A DNA stretch of 64,000 nt, taken from Bacilli bacterium (GTDB lineage: Bacteria; Bacillota_I; Bacilli_A; RFN20; CAG-826). Location of the stretch: positions 1-64,000 of the forward strand of contig JAEDOI010000002.1 in the NCBI GenBank assembly GCA_016302065.1, written 5' to 3'. This document shows, piece by piece, positions 42,725 to 50,432 of the stretch. The notes under the pieces were generated by a model. The model did not search any database. It was not told where the DNA came from and saw nothing but the letters and a program-made list of their open reading frames with translations. Each line of letters opens with the position of its first letter. Position 1 is the first letter of the stretch. The translations under genes were made by a program, and so were the position numbers.

Positions 42725-45505
42725 TTAATCGTTAATTCCAGTAAAGACGGCTTCTTCAGGTCCTTCTTCACCTTTTTTAATTTTTGCTTGTTTTTCTTTC
42801 TTTGTAAACTTAATTCCTTTTGTGATAAACAAATAAACTTTAGAGCAAATCTTTTGCCCTTCAAGAGAAAGGTAATTAAGTGTTGGGACACTAGCAAGAA
42901 GTCCAACAATCAATAAAGCAAGTAATAATTTATTAACTGATGGAGCAAAAATTAAAGCTATGATTGGGAAACAACAAATTAGAATAATGTTTTTAATTGT
43001 GTAATAATCTAAATTATTTGTTTCTTCAAAAACTTCATATCTTTTAGCAAGATCGGTTTTAAATACTTTTTTGTTTTCTTTATATTTTTCTTTTTCACCA
43101 ACATAAATAAAATCAAATAAAATAGTATTAACAATATAAAGAACCAATAAACCAAGAATAATTACAGGACTTGCAGATACATGGACTAAACTGAATAAGC
43201 CAATAGTAATAAATAAAGCACAAGCATTCAATAATGTAGAAACAATTGCTTTATTTACCCCAAATCTAATGATGAAATATACAAATTGAACAGCAAGAGC
43301 AATTCCTACAAAAATAAATACATAATTTGTATAACTATCACTATCAACACTATAAATTTCTTTTAATTCAACATTTTCATTAGAAACATTATTCATTAAG
43401 ACAATGTCTTTAGCATAACTTGAGAATGCTTCAAGAATTGGTGTTTCTATAAATGTTCCGTTAGTAGCATCATCTCTATAATAAATTGTAGAAGTCGAAG
43501 AATAAGTGTCTTCAAGACTAATCATATATGTGTATTCATACTTAGTTGTATTACCGTTTTTAAAATTAAAGTAATAATATTCAACACTCAAATTTTTAAT
43601 TAAAGCAGTTCCATCTTTATCCTTAGCGAAGTGATCATTAAATTTTTCTTCAAAACTTACAACATAATTTTCAGCATTTTGTTCTGTAGGAACAATTTGT
43701 TGAATGTAAATTTCACTGCTTTGTTGACTTGAAGGAGTATTAAGTAATGTACCATTAATTGAACTAAAAGCAATCATTCCAGCAATTGAAGCAACAAGTA
43801 CTACACCATAAATTGAAGCAGCAATAACTTTCTTTTTCTTCGTTTTCTTAGTATTAAAGGCTTCAAAATACGTTGGTTTTTCATCCATTGAAAGATCTGG
43901 AATAAATTTCTTTTCTAAAGCAATTACTTTAGGATTTGAAGCAACATAGCTTGAATTATAAACAAACCAACTAACACCTCTAAGAACTAAGATATTTAAT
44001 ATAGCATTTAATACAGAACCAATCATTACAATAATTCCAAATGAAGAAATAGCGGCATTTGGAATAAGATAAGCTATTAAACCAGCAAGAAGTCCAATAA
44101 TTGAAGCATCTAAGCCAATCCATTGAGCTTTTTTAGAGCCATCAATAAAAGCTTTTTTAAAGTTTTTACCAGTATATATCTCTTTTTTAACTTTGTAGAA
44201 TAAAGACATTGATGAAATAATACCCATTATTGTTAAAGTTAAAATTCCTAAAATTGCACCAATATTAAATTCAACACCAAGAAGATTAAATAAAGCAAGT
44301 GATATAATTCCAACACCAAATGTAGTAAGAGAACCAATAAGGCCATTAGCACCAAAATTTAAACAATAAACTAAAGTTACTATTACTATAGCGGCAAGAG
44401 TTGCAATCATTAACAAAGAAAGTCTTACTTTACTCATGTAAACTAAATTTTCATATAAAGGTGGAACAGTATTATCAAGAGTTTCGCTTGGATAGTATTG
44501 ATTTAAATATGTAACTTGATATTTATAAGTTGAAGCATTAAACATATTTAACCAAACAAGAGATTTAAAATAAACATCACTTGCACTATTTACGAAAGAG
44601 CCATAATTTGCTCCTTCATTAGCAGATCCATTTAAATTGTATCCACCAAAATAAATCTTTTTAAAGTTATCTTCTTTACCTACGTCAGTAGAATCAAAAT
44701 TCCAAAAAAATGATTCAGGTTTAGTAGCATCAAATTCAAATAAAACATGTTTATGGTATTCACTCATTGAAAGATTGTCAGTTTCTTTTTTATCAACTAA
44801 ATCTTTAATTGAAAGACCATCAAGCCAATCATTTAAAATGTAAATTTTATTTTCAGGTTTAGTAGCTTCCTCTTCGCTTCCTTCACCTTCTTTTAAAACG
44901 TGAAGATTTTTATTAGTAGGATCACCACTTTCTTCACCTTTAGCTTTTTCATATAAGTCTTTAAATTTAGCACCATTATCGCTTAATTCAATAACAATAT
45001 ATGGATAATTATTTTTATATTCAATCGAAGCACTTCCTGCTGTAAAGAAATCGTTTGATGTTGAACCATTTTGAATTAAAGAAGCACTATTTCCAATTGT
45101 AACTGGACTTTCTGAATAAGTTGAAGCCATAAAAGACCAACTAAAAGTCAAGTATTCAGTAATATCACTATAATAGGAATCATTTTCAGCTTTTAAAATG
45201 ACACTAATCATGTCTTCACCCATTTTAGTGACTTTATAGTTTGAAATTTGAATAGCATCTAAACGGCTTTCAAATGTTTGAATTATTTCATCAATTGCAC
45301 CTTCATCTTGAAGTAAATTAGTGTTTTCATCTGTTCCATTAAATTCACCATCTGTAATAACACGATCACTAATTTTAAAGACAAATTCTTTTGATGAAGC
45401 ATAATCAGCACTTCCTTTTATTCCTTTAACAGTAGGAATAAACCCAACTCCTAAACCAATAAAGATAGAAGCACATAATGTAACGTATCCGACAAATCTT
45501 TTCAT
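42725..45505 (-). CDS. secDF: Protein translocase subunit SecDF (fused)
   Basis: 926 residues, longer than the 737 of Bacillus SecDF. Proton-driven pulling of secreted proteins through SecYEG. One N-terminal helix, a large extracytoplasmic P1-like domain (to about residue 340), five clustered helices, a cytoplasmic stretch, a helix with second outer loop (about 550-680) and five further helices, then a Lys-rich tail. Both the SecD and SecF halves are recognisable from the repeated six-helix plan; the exact DxxGG-type motifs are weak. AGGGG precedes the ATG. The first outer domain is enlarged by polar, low-complexity stretches. Confidence 0.85.
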   Translation of the reverse strand: MKRFVGYVTLCASIFIGLGVGFIPTVKGIKGSADYASSKEFVFKISDRVITDGEFNGTDENTNLLQDEGAIDEIIQTFESRLDAIQISNYKVTKMGEDMISVILKAENDSYYSDITEYLTFSWSFMASTYSESPVTIGNSASLIQNGSTSNDFFTAGSASIEYKNNYPYIVIELSDNGAKFKDLYEKAKGEESGDPTNKNLHVLKEGEGSEEEATKPENKIYILNDWLDGLSIKDLVDKKETDNLSMSEYHKHVLFEFDATKPESFFWNFDSTDVGKEDNFKKIYFGGYNLNGSANEGANYGSFVNSASDVYFKSLVWLNMFNASTYKYQVTYLNQYYPSETLDNTVPPLYENLVYMSKVRLSLLMIATLAAIVIVTLVYCLNFGANGLIGSLTTFGVGIISLALFNLLGVEFNIGAILGILTLTIMGIISSMSLFYKVKKEIYTGKNFKKAFIDGSKKAQWIGLDASIIGLLAGLIAYLIPNAAISSFGIIVMIGSVLNAILNILVLRGVSWFVYNSSYVASNPKVIALEKKFIPDLSMDEKPTYFEAFNTKKTKKKKVIAASIYGVVLVASIAGMIAFSSINGTLLNTPSSQQSSEIYIQQIVPTEQNAENYVVSFEEKFNDHFAKDKDGTALIKNLSVEYYYFNFKNGNTTKYEYTYMISLEDTYSSTSTIYYRDDATNGTFIETPILEAFSSYAKDIVLMNNVSNENVELKEIYSVDSDSYTNYVFIFVGIALAVQFVYFIIRFGVNKAIVSTLLNACALFITIGLFSLVHVSASPVIILGLLVLYIVNTILFDFIYVGEKEKYKENKKVFKTDLAKRYEVFEETNNLDYYTIKNIILICCFPIIALIFAPSVNKLLLALLIVGLLASVPTLNYLSLEGQKICSKVYLFITKGIKFTKKEKQAKIKKGEEGPEEAVFTGIND

Positions 45506-45512
45506 TGCTATA

Positions 45513-45539
45513 CCCCTTTTATAAATTATAATTTATAAA
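45513..45539 (-). promoter_or_regulatory. secDF promoter within a 22-bp perfect palindrome
   Basis: A fully self-complementary 22-bp AT sequence (45518-45539) containing TATAAT on the minus strand (45525-45530) and its mirror ATTATA. The minus start would lie near 45518, giving a 12-15-base leader with AGGGG. The symmetry could give transcription in both directions or bind a dimeric protein. Confidence 0.45.
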
Positions 45540-45577
45540 TATCGCAATAAATAATACTATAAAACTAACGATTAAAC

Positions 45578-45607
45578 AAATGTTTTATACAATGTATAAA
45601 AACATTT
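45578..45607 (-). terminator. Possible terminator after ruvB
   Basis: AAATGTTTTATAC pairs with GTATAAAA-CATTT around AAT, with one bulged A. AT-rich and with a weak tail (CATTTGTTT on the minus strand), in the gap between ruvB and secDF. Confidence 0.45.
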
Positions 45608-45618
45608 TCACAAATAAA

Positions 45619-46587
45619 TTAAAAATCATCGTTTAAAAGTGCTTCTTCACACTTTTTAATTCCTTTTAAAGTTAATATTCTACCTCTTTTTGTCCTTTCA
45701 ATATACCCTTCATTTACTAAATAGCTTTCATAAACATCTCTAATATTGTTTACATTTTCTCCTATATAGCTTGCAATTACCTCTAAAGAAATAGGAACAG
45801 TTTTAAACTTCTTAAACATCAATTTTAAAATATCAATATCTTCTTTTCTTAGACCATCTTTATCAATTTTAAGCATTGCAAATGCATTATTTAATATTTG
45901 TTTTGTTATTTTTTTACTATTTTCATAAATCGTAAAATCAACAATTCTTTTAAGTAAATTATTAGCAATTCGTGGTGTTTTTCGGCTTCTTTTTGCGATT
46001 TCAATTGCTTCACTATTATCAATCGAAAAACCCATTTTTATAGTGTTTTCCCTAATAATTTTTGAAATTTCTTCAACAGTATAATAATCAAATTTAAATG
46101 TAATTCCAAAGCGATCTCTTAAAGGAGAAGAAATTAAAGCAATTTGAGTTGTAGCTCCAATAAAAGTAAAAGGAGAAATATCAAAATTAACTAGTTTTAC
46201 TTGTTCACTATTTTTAAATGTAATGTTTAATTTGAAATCTTCTAAAACTGAATAAAGAATCTCTTCAAGAGATTTATCAAGTCGATGAATTTCATCAACA
46301 AATAAAACATCCCCTGGGTCTAAAATTGATAAAATCCCAACTAAATCCCCTATAGTTTTTAATGTAGGAGCTGAAACAACCTTTATTTTTGAATTAAATT
46401 CATGAGCAATAATAAAAGCTAGTGAAGTCTTTCCAACTCCAGGAGGCCCATAAAAAAGAGTATGATCTAAAGTTTCGTTCCTTTCTTTGGCACTATAAAT
46501 ATATATCTTTAATTTGTTTACAATTTCATCTTGACCAACAAAATCTGATAATAAATTTGGTCGAAATAAATTATTTGTTTCGCTCAT
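45619..46587 (-). CDS. ruvB: Holliday junction branch-migration helicase RuvB
   Basis: 322 residues. AAA+ ATPase that drives RuvA-bound Holliday junctions. FRPNLLSDFVGQDEIVNKL at the start, Walker A GPPGVGKTSLA near residues 47-57, Walker B FVDEIHRL near 96, sensor GATTQIALISSPLRDRFGI, and a winged-helix C-terminus. It overlaps the end of ruvA by 17 bases and is probably translated with it. Confidence 0.95.
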   Translation of the reverse strand: MSETNNLFRPNLLSDFVGQDEIVNKLKIYIYSAKERNETLDHTLFYGPPGVGKTSLAFIIAHEFNSKIKVVSAPTLKTIGDLVGILSILDPGDVLFVDEIHRLDKSLEEILYSVLEDFKLNITFKNSEQVKLVNFDISPFTFIGATTQIALISSPLRDRFGITFKFDYYTVEEISKIIRENTIKMGFSIDNSEAIEIAKRSRKTPRIANNLLKRIVDFTIYENSKKITKQILNNAFAMLKIDKDGLRKEDIDILKLMFKKFKTVPISLEVIASYIGENVNNIRDVYESYLVNEGYIERTKRGRILTLKGIKKCEEALLNDDF

Positions 46588-47131
46588 TTGTAATCAGCCT
46601 TAAACTTTGTTTTAAAGCTTCTCCATCTGTTAAATTATCAGGAAGAAAAGCAATAGCTTTACCAATTTCTTCATCGTTATAGCCAAGATTTTTTAAAATT
46701 CTTATGACATTTACATAACGAAGTAAGTCAAAATCAAATTCTTTTAATTTGTTTTTTAACTCTAAAATAATTGATTGTCCTCTATTTTGAATTCCTTTTA
46801 AATTGTTTAAAGTAGTTGCATCTCCTTCTTTTATTAAAGAAACTAGCACATTTACATTATTATGCTTTAAAATAGATAAAGCAGATTTTGGTCCTATTCC
46901 ATTGACAAGCAACAATTTTTTAAACATTGTTAATTGTTCAAAATCTTGAAAACCAAAAATAATTATTTCGACATTTTCTTTAATATAATCGTAAAGAAAA
47001 AGTTTGCAAGTATCATTTAATTTATACTTATCTACATCTAAAACAAAAACTTCATATCCAAGCCCATTAATTGTTATACAAATGGAACTTAAAAACTTAT
47101 TTGTTACAATTCCTTCTATGTAAGAATACAT
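46571..47131 (-). CDS. ruvA: Holliday junction-binding protein RuvA
   Basis: 186 residues. Binds four-way junctions and recruits RuvB. OB fold at the start (MYSYIEGIVTNKF..INGLGYEV), two helix-hairpin-helix elements (MFKKLLLVNGIGPKSALSIL and LNNLKGIQNRGQSIILELKNK), and a C-terminal RuvB-binding helix domain (LGYNDEEIGKAI). It starts 15 bases after obgE without a clear Shine-Dalgarno. Confidence 0.92.
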   Translation of the reverse strand: MYSYIEGIVTNKFLSSICITINGLGYEVFVLDVDKYKLNDTCKLFLYDYIKENVEIIIFGFQDFEQLTMFKKLLLVNGIGPKSALSILKHNNVNVLVSLIKEGDATTLNNLKGIQNRGQSIILELKNKLKEFDFDLLRYVNVIRILKNLGYNDEEIGKAIAFLPDNLTDGEALKQSLRLITNERNK

Positions 47132-47146
47132 TTTTGCTTTTAAGGA

Positions 47147-48421
47147 TTAAGCAAAATATTCAAATTCAAAATCATCTAAAATGACAGTATCGCCATTTTT
47201 TGCTCCCATTTTTTCAAGAGCTTCTTCTACACCAATATCATTAAGATATTTAATAAGTCTTAAAACACCTTCTTCCTCACTTAAATTGATAAGATGGTAA
47301 GTTCTAAGAACTCTTTCACCAACTATTCGATATGTATTTTCGTTTTCTTTCTTAATGGAGAAAATTTCTTCACTCTTTCTAAGATCATAAACTTCCTCTT
47401 CATCTTTTTCATCATAAACTGGGAAAGTTTTAGCTGTTTTTAATAAGTCACTAGCTTTGTATAAAACCAATTTAAGATTAAAATCTGTTAAAGAACTAAT
47501 TGGAATAACTTCTTTATTTTGCTTTTCCATCTCTTTTTTAAAATAGAGATATTTTTCGTTTGCTTCATCACTATCAACCTTGCTTGCAACAATAATTTCA
47601 GGTCTCTCAGTTAGATGCATTCCATAATTTGCTAATTCGTCTCTAATAGTATTGTAATCAACTAAAGGATCTCTATCTGAAGACATATCAACTAAATGAA
47701 TTAAAACTTTAGTTCTTTCAATATGCCTTAAAAATGTAAGTCCAAGCCCTTTTCCTTGATATGCACCTTTTATTAACCCAGGCATATCAGCAAGAACAAA
47801 GCTTGTATTATCATCTAAATAAGCTACTCCTAAGTTTGGAACAATTGTTGTAAAATCATAATCACCAATTTCTGCTTTACAATTTGAAACACAAGAAATA
47901 AATGTTGATTTTCCAACACTTGGTAAACCAATAATTCCAACATCAGCAAGTAACTTTAATTCGACAATGACCGTTTTTCTTTGACCTGGAAGTCCGTTTT
48001 CAGCAATTTTTGGAGCTTTATTACGTGCATTTTTAAAGCAAGCATTGCCTCTTCCACCTCTTCCGCCTTTACATAACAAAAATACTTTACCATCCTCATT
48101 CAAATCACAAATGAATTTATGAGTGTCTTTTTCAAAAACAACACTTCCAATTGGCAAATCAATATATAAATCATCCCCTTTTCTTCCATAAAGATTCTTT
48201 ATATCACCATTTTCTCCATCTGGAGCACAAAATCTTTTTGCATGACGATAATTTACAAGGGTCGTAGTATTTTTATTAGCTCGAAGATAAATTGATCCGC
48301 CTCTTCCTCCATTTCCACCATCAGGACCACCTAATGGGCGATTTTTTTCACGAAGAAAAGAAAGACGGCCATCACCACCTTTTCCACTTCTACAATCTAA
48401 TATTACTCTGTCTATAAACAT
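47147..48421 (-). CDS. obgE: Obg family GTPase (ObgE/CgtA)
   Basis: 424 residues. Late 50S assembly and stress control GTPase. Gly-rich Obg domain at the start (CRSGKGGDGRLSF, GGPDGGNGGRGGSIYLRA, CKGGRGGRGNACFKNARN), G domain with GLPSVGKST near residue 166, DMPG near 212 and SKVD for G4, then the C-terminal OCT domain. A terminator hairpin lies between rpmA and its ATG, and no Shine-Dalgarno is apparent. The order rplU-prp-rpmA-obgE is a standard Bacilli set. Confidence 0.95.
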   Translation of the reverse strand: MFIDRVILDCRSGKGGDGRLSFLREKNRPLGGPDGGNGGRGGSIYLRANKNTTTLVNYRHAKRFCAPDGENGDIKNLYGRKGDDLYIDLPIGSVVFEKDTHKFICDLNEDGKVFLLCKGGRGGRGNACFKNARNKAPKIAENGLPGQRKTVIVELKLLADVGIIGLPSVGKSTFISCVSNCKAEIGDYDFTTIVPNLGVAYLDDNTSFVLADMPGLIKGAYQGKGLGLTFLRHIERTKVLIHLVDMSSDRDPLVDYNTIRDELANYGMHLTERPEIIVASKVDSDEANEKYLYFKKEMEKQNKEVIPISSLTDFNLKLVLYKASDLLKTAKTFPVYDEKDEEEVYDLRKSEEIFSIKKENENTYRIVGERVLRTYHLINLSEEEGVLRLIKYLNDIGVEEALEKMGAKNGDTVILDDFEFEYFA

Positions 48422-48443
48422 ACTTTTTACTTTTTAGAAATAA

Positions 48444-48469
48444 AACCACCTACATTAAAGCAGGTGGTT
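48444..48469 (-). terminator. Hairpin terminator between rpmA and obgE
   Basis: Stem AACCACCT / AGGTGGTT with a 10-base loop and T-runs on both sides, just after the L27 stop. It likely reduces readthrough from the ribosomal-protein genes into obgE. Confidence 0.7.
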
Positions 48470-48476
48470 CATTTTT

Positions 48477-48758
48477 TTAATATACACTAACTTGTTTTTT
48501 AGTTTTTCCAACTCTTTCGAATTTAACAACACCATCTTTTGTAGCAAAGATTGTATCATCTTTACCAAGCTTTGTGTTAACTCCAGGAAGAATTTTTGTT
48601 CCACGTTGTCTATAAATTATTGATCCTGCTTTACAAAATTGACCATCGCCAACTTTAATGCCAAGTCTACGTCCAGCACTATCACGTCCGTTTTTTGTAC
48701 TACCGACACCTTTATGGGAAGCAAATAATTGTATATCAAGTTTAAATGTTAATTTCAT
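48477..48758 (-). CDS. rpmA: 50S ribosomal protein L27, with cleavable N-terminal extension
   Basis: 93 residues. L27 reaches the peptidyl-transferase centre with its N-terminus. The first 13 residues, ending DIQLFA before [14 protein letters not shown], form the Firmicutes extension removed by the protease Prp, encoded just upstream. The body has [16 protein letters not shown] and [13 protein letters not shown] as expected. Shine-Dalgarno AAAGGA. Part of the L21-Prp-L27 operon. Confidence 0.94.
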   Translation of the reverse strand: MKLTFKLDIQLFASHKGVGSTKNGRDSAGRRLGIKVGDGQFCKAGSIIYRQRGTKILPGVNTKLGKDDTIFATKDGVVKFERVGKTKKQVSVY

Positions 48759-48761
48759 ATA

Positions 48762-49082
48762 CTAACCAATCCTTTCTTCTCGAATCTGAATATTTTTACT
48801 TCTAGCTTCTTGAATAGAAAGTAGTTGATATCTAATTGTTTCTAACACGACTTTATCATGTTCGCTTATTGTTTCATTATCTTTTAAGATACATTTTACA
48901 TAACCTTTTTCGATTGAAACATCAAACGATTCAATATTTTTAATACCATTTAAGCCACCAACTACTACACTGCTTATTGCAGAACACACTATATCTTTGC
49001 CATATTCAGCAAAATTTGCATGTCCTTCAACAATTAAGCCGATATATTCAGTTTTATTTAAAATAAACGTTACTTTAACCAT
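48762..49082 (-). CDS. prp: Ribosomal-processing cysteine protease Prp
   Basis: 106 residues. It cuts the N-terminal extension from L27. Catalytic His lies in EGHANFAEYGKDIVC (His near residue 21) and Cys in VCSAISSVVVGGLNGI (Cys near 33). The ATG overlaps the rplU stop (TAATG), and rpmA follows after three bases; L21-Prp-L27 is the typical arrangement where L27 is processed. Confidence 0.92.
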   Translation of the reverse strand: MVKVTFILNKTEYIGLIVEGHANFAEYGKDIVCSAISSVVVGGLNGIKNIESFDVSIEKGYVKCILKDNETISEHDKVVLETIRYQLLSIQEARSKNIQIREERIG

Positions 49083-49393
49083 TATTTTTCATTAATTGAT
49101 AAAATAGTTAAACTAGTATAAGGTTGTCTATGACCAATTGTTTTACGGTAATTTGATTTAGCTTTATATTTATAAACTCTAAGTTTTTTACCTTTGGCTT
49201 GCTTTTCAACCTTAGCAACGACAGAAGCGCCTTCGATAGTTGGGTTTCCGGTTTTGATTGTCTTATCGCCGATTAAAAGAACATCTTTGAAGACATATTC
49301 GCTACCTTCGACAGCATCTAATTTCTCAACAAAAATCTTTTGTCCGACTTCTACTTTGAGTTGCTTTCCACCACTTAAAATTATAGCGTACAT
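49082..49393 (-). CDS. rplU: 50S ribosomal protein L21
   Basis: 103 residues. Binds 23S r[28 protein letters not shown] is the usual start, and the end [29 protein letters not shown] is the family RNA-binding block. An excellent AAGGAGGG precedes the ATG. A structured leader of about 100 bases with its own strong promoter lies upstream, resembling the L21 leader of Bacilli. First gene of rplU-prp-rpmA. Confidence 0.95.
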   Translation of the reverse strand: MYAIILSGGKQLKVEVGQKIFVEKLDAVEGSEYVFKDVLLIGDKTIKTGNPTIEGASVVAKVEKQAKGKKLRVYKYKAKSNYRKTIGHRQPYTSLTILSINEK

Positions 49394-49526
49394 ATTTAGC
49401 CCTCCTTAATTAAAAAATACTCGCTCTTAAGGTATTCTAAATAGAATTTAAGACCTTTTTAATGCGGTTGTAATAATAATAGAGTTACAACGCTAAAATA
49501 TTATCAAAGATAATATAATATGTCAA
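49394..49526 (-). promoter_or_regulatory. rplU promoter and structured leader (L21-leader-like)
   Basis: TTGACA (49521-49526) and TAATAT (49498-49503) are 17 bases apart on the minus strand. The leader of about 100 bases holds one hairpin closed by GCGTTGTAA and TTACAACCGC, and a second with TTCTATTTAGAA at its tip and CTTAA/TTAAG below, before AAGGAGGG. This fits the known L21 autoregulatory leader in layout; I cannot run a covariance model. Confidence 0.62.
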
Positions 49527-49530
49527 TATT

Positions 49531-50202
49531 TTAAAAAATTTTATGTTCTTTGAAACTGAAGTAACCATTTTGAGAAACAATAAGATGATCAATTAATAAT
49601 ACCTTATCTTCTCTTAAGCTGCTTTCAATAAAGAAAGTTGTAAATATATCATCATTGCTTGGCTCAATATATTCACTTTCGTGATTATGAATTAACAAAA
49701 CTTCATTTGCTTTCTTTTCTAATATTCTTTTTTTAATAGAATTTAATGAAAATCGAATAAAATCATTTGAATATGATGAAAATTTTAAAATATCTACTCG
49801 ATACTTATTTTTGTAAAGAAGAACAAACATCTTTTCATTTGAGTTTGAGTAGATTATAAACTCTTTTGCAAAAACTTTAGCATCGTAATGAATAATATCA
49901 ATTTTTTTATTAATATTTGAATTTATTCTCTTAACCAACTCAATTAAAGATAAAATCCTATAAACTTTAGCATCTTTCATTCCTTTAATGCTAATTAAAT
50001 CGTTATAAGTCAAATTAATCAAATTATCTACACTTGTGCATTTCTTCAATACTTCATTTGCTAAATCAATACAGGAATACCCCTTAATTCCACTATTAAT
50101 AATTAATGCAAGTAATGAAGAATTAGTTAAATTCTCAATACCTTTAGTTTTTGCTTGTTCCCTTGGCTTATCATCATTAATTAAATCTTTTATTTTGCTC
50201 AT
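49531..50202 (-). CDS. radC: RadC/YsxA family JAB-domain protein
   Basis: 223 residues, full length. N-terminal helix-hairpin-helix region with DKPREQAKTKGIENLTNSSLLALIINSGIKG, then the JAB/MPN domain. The metal motif is HNHESEYIEPSNDD near residue 174, where the family consensus is HNHPSGxPxPSxxD: the His, His and Asp ligands are kept but Pro and Gly are replaced. Its function is unknown in general despite the name. It overlaps the preceding small gene by one base (TAATG). Confidence 0.85.
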   Translation of the reverse strand: MSKIKDLINDDKPREQAKTKGIENLTNSSLLALIINSGIKGYSCIDLANEVLKKCTSVDNLINLTYNDLISIKGMKDAKVYRILSLIELVKRINSNINKKIDIIHYDAKVFAKEFIIYSNSNEKMFVLLYKNKYRVDILKFSSYSNDFIRFSLNSIKKRILEKKANEVLLIHNHESEYIEPSNDDIFTTFFIESSLREDKVLLIDHLIVSQNGYFSFKEHKIF

Positions 50203-50384
50203 TATTTCCGTTCAAAAGAATATCCACCTGGAAGTTTCACTTTTCCAGTGTCTTTAATGAATAGTTTATAAACAATTACAGCAATAATTGCTACAGCCAT
50301 AATTGCTAAAACTCCAGCTAAAGTAATAGCTTCACCTGGACGAATAGATTCTAATTCATTTTCACTTAACGGAATTTTCCTCAT
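50202..50384 (-). CDS. Small membrane peptide, 60 residues, unknown function
   Basis: From the ATG at 50384 (GGAGG, eight bases away); a longer frame from 50408 would include the Shine-Dalgarno and is rejected. Layout: a polar start MRKIPLSENELESIRPGE, a single hydrophobic helix of about 25 residues (TLAGVLAIMAVAIIAVIVYKLF), then a basic tail with KLPGGYSFERK. The start (LSENELESIR followed by PG) recalls the leaders of double-glycine-type bacteriocin precursors, but a GG is lacking, and no transporter or immunity gene is near. Its ribosome binding site lies in a perfect hairpin. Between valS and radC. Confidence 0.65.
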   Translation of the reverse strand: MRKIPLSENELESIRPGEAITLAGVLAIMAVAIIAVIVYKLFIKDTGKVKLPGGYSFERK

Positions 50385-50386
50385 AT

Positions 50387-50429
50387 TTTTTACCTCCTTA
50401 CTATACAAGACGTCGTTTGGAGGTAAAAA
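50387..50429 (-). promoter_or_regulatory. Shine-Dalgarno-sequestering hairpin before the 60-residue peptide
   Basis: In the minus-strand mRNA, UUUUUACCUCC (50429-50419) is perfectly complementary to GGAGGUAAAAA (50397-50387), an 11-bp stem with a 21-base loop. The 3' arm contains the whole Shine-Dalgarno, and the ATG follows three bases after the stem. It sits between the valS stop and the small gene, so translation of the peptide can be switched by opening this stem. Confidence 0.7.
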
Positions 50430-50432
50430 TTA

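Noticed and set aside
42691..42909. 72-residue minus-strand frame at the end of secDF
   Set aside because: Overlaps the secDF tail in another frame and runs through the terminator hairpin; Lys/Leu-rich artefact of AT-rich DNA.
50202..50408. 68-residue version of the small membrane peptide starting at 50408
   Set aside because: The first codons would include the AGGAGG that serves the ATG at 50384; the 60-residue form is far more likely.
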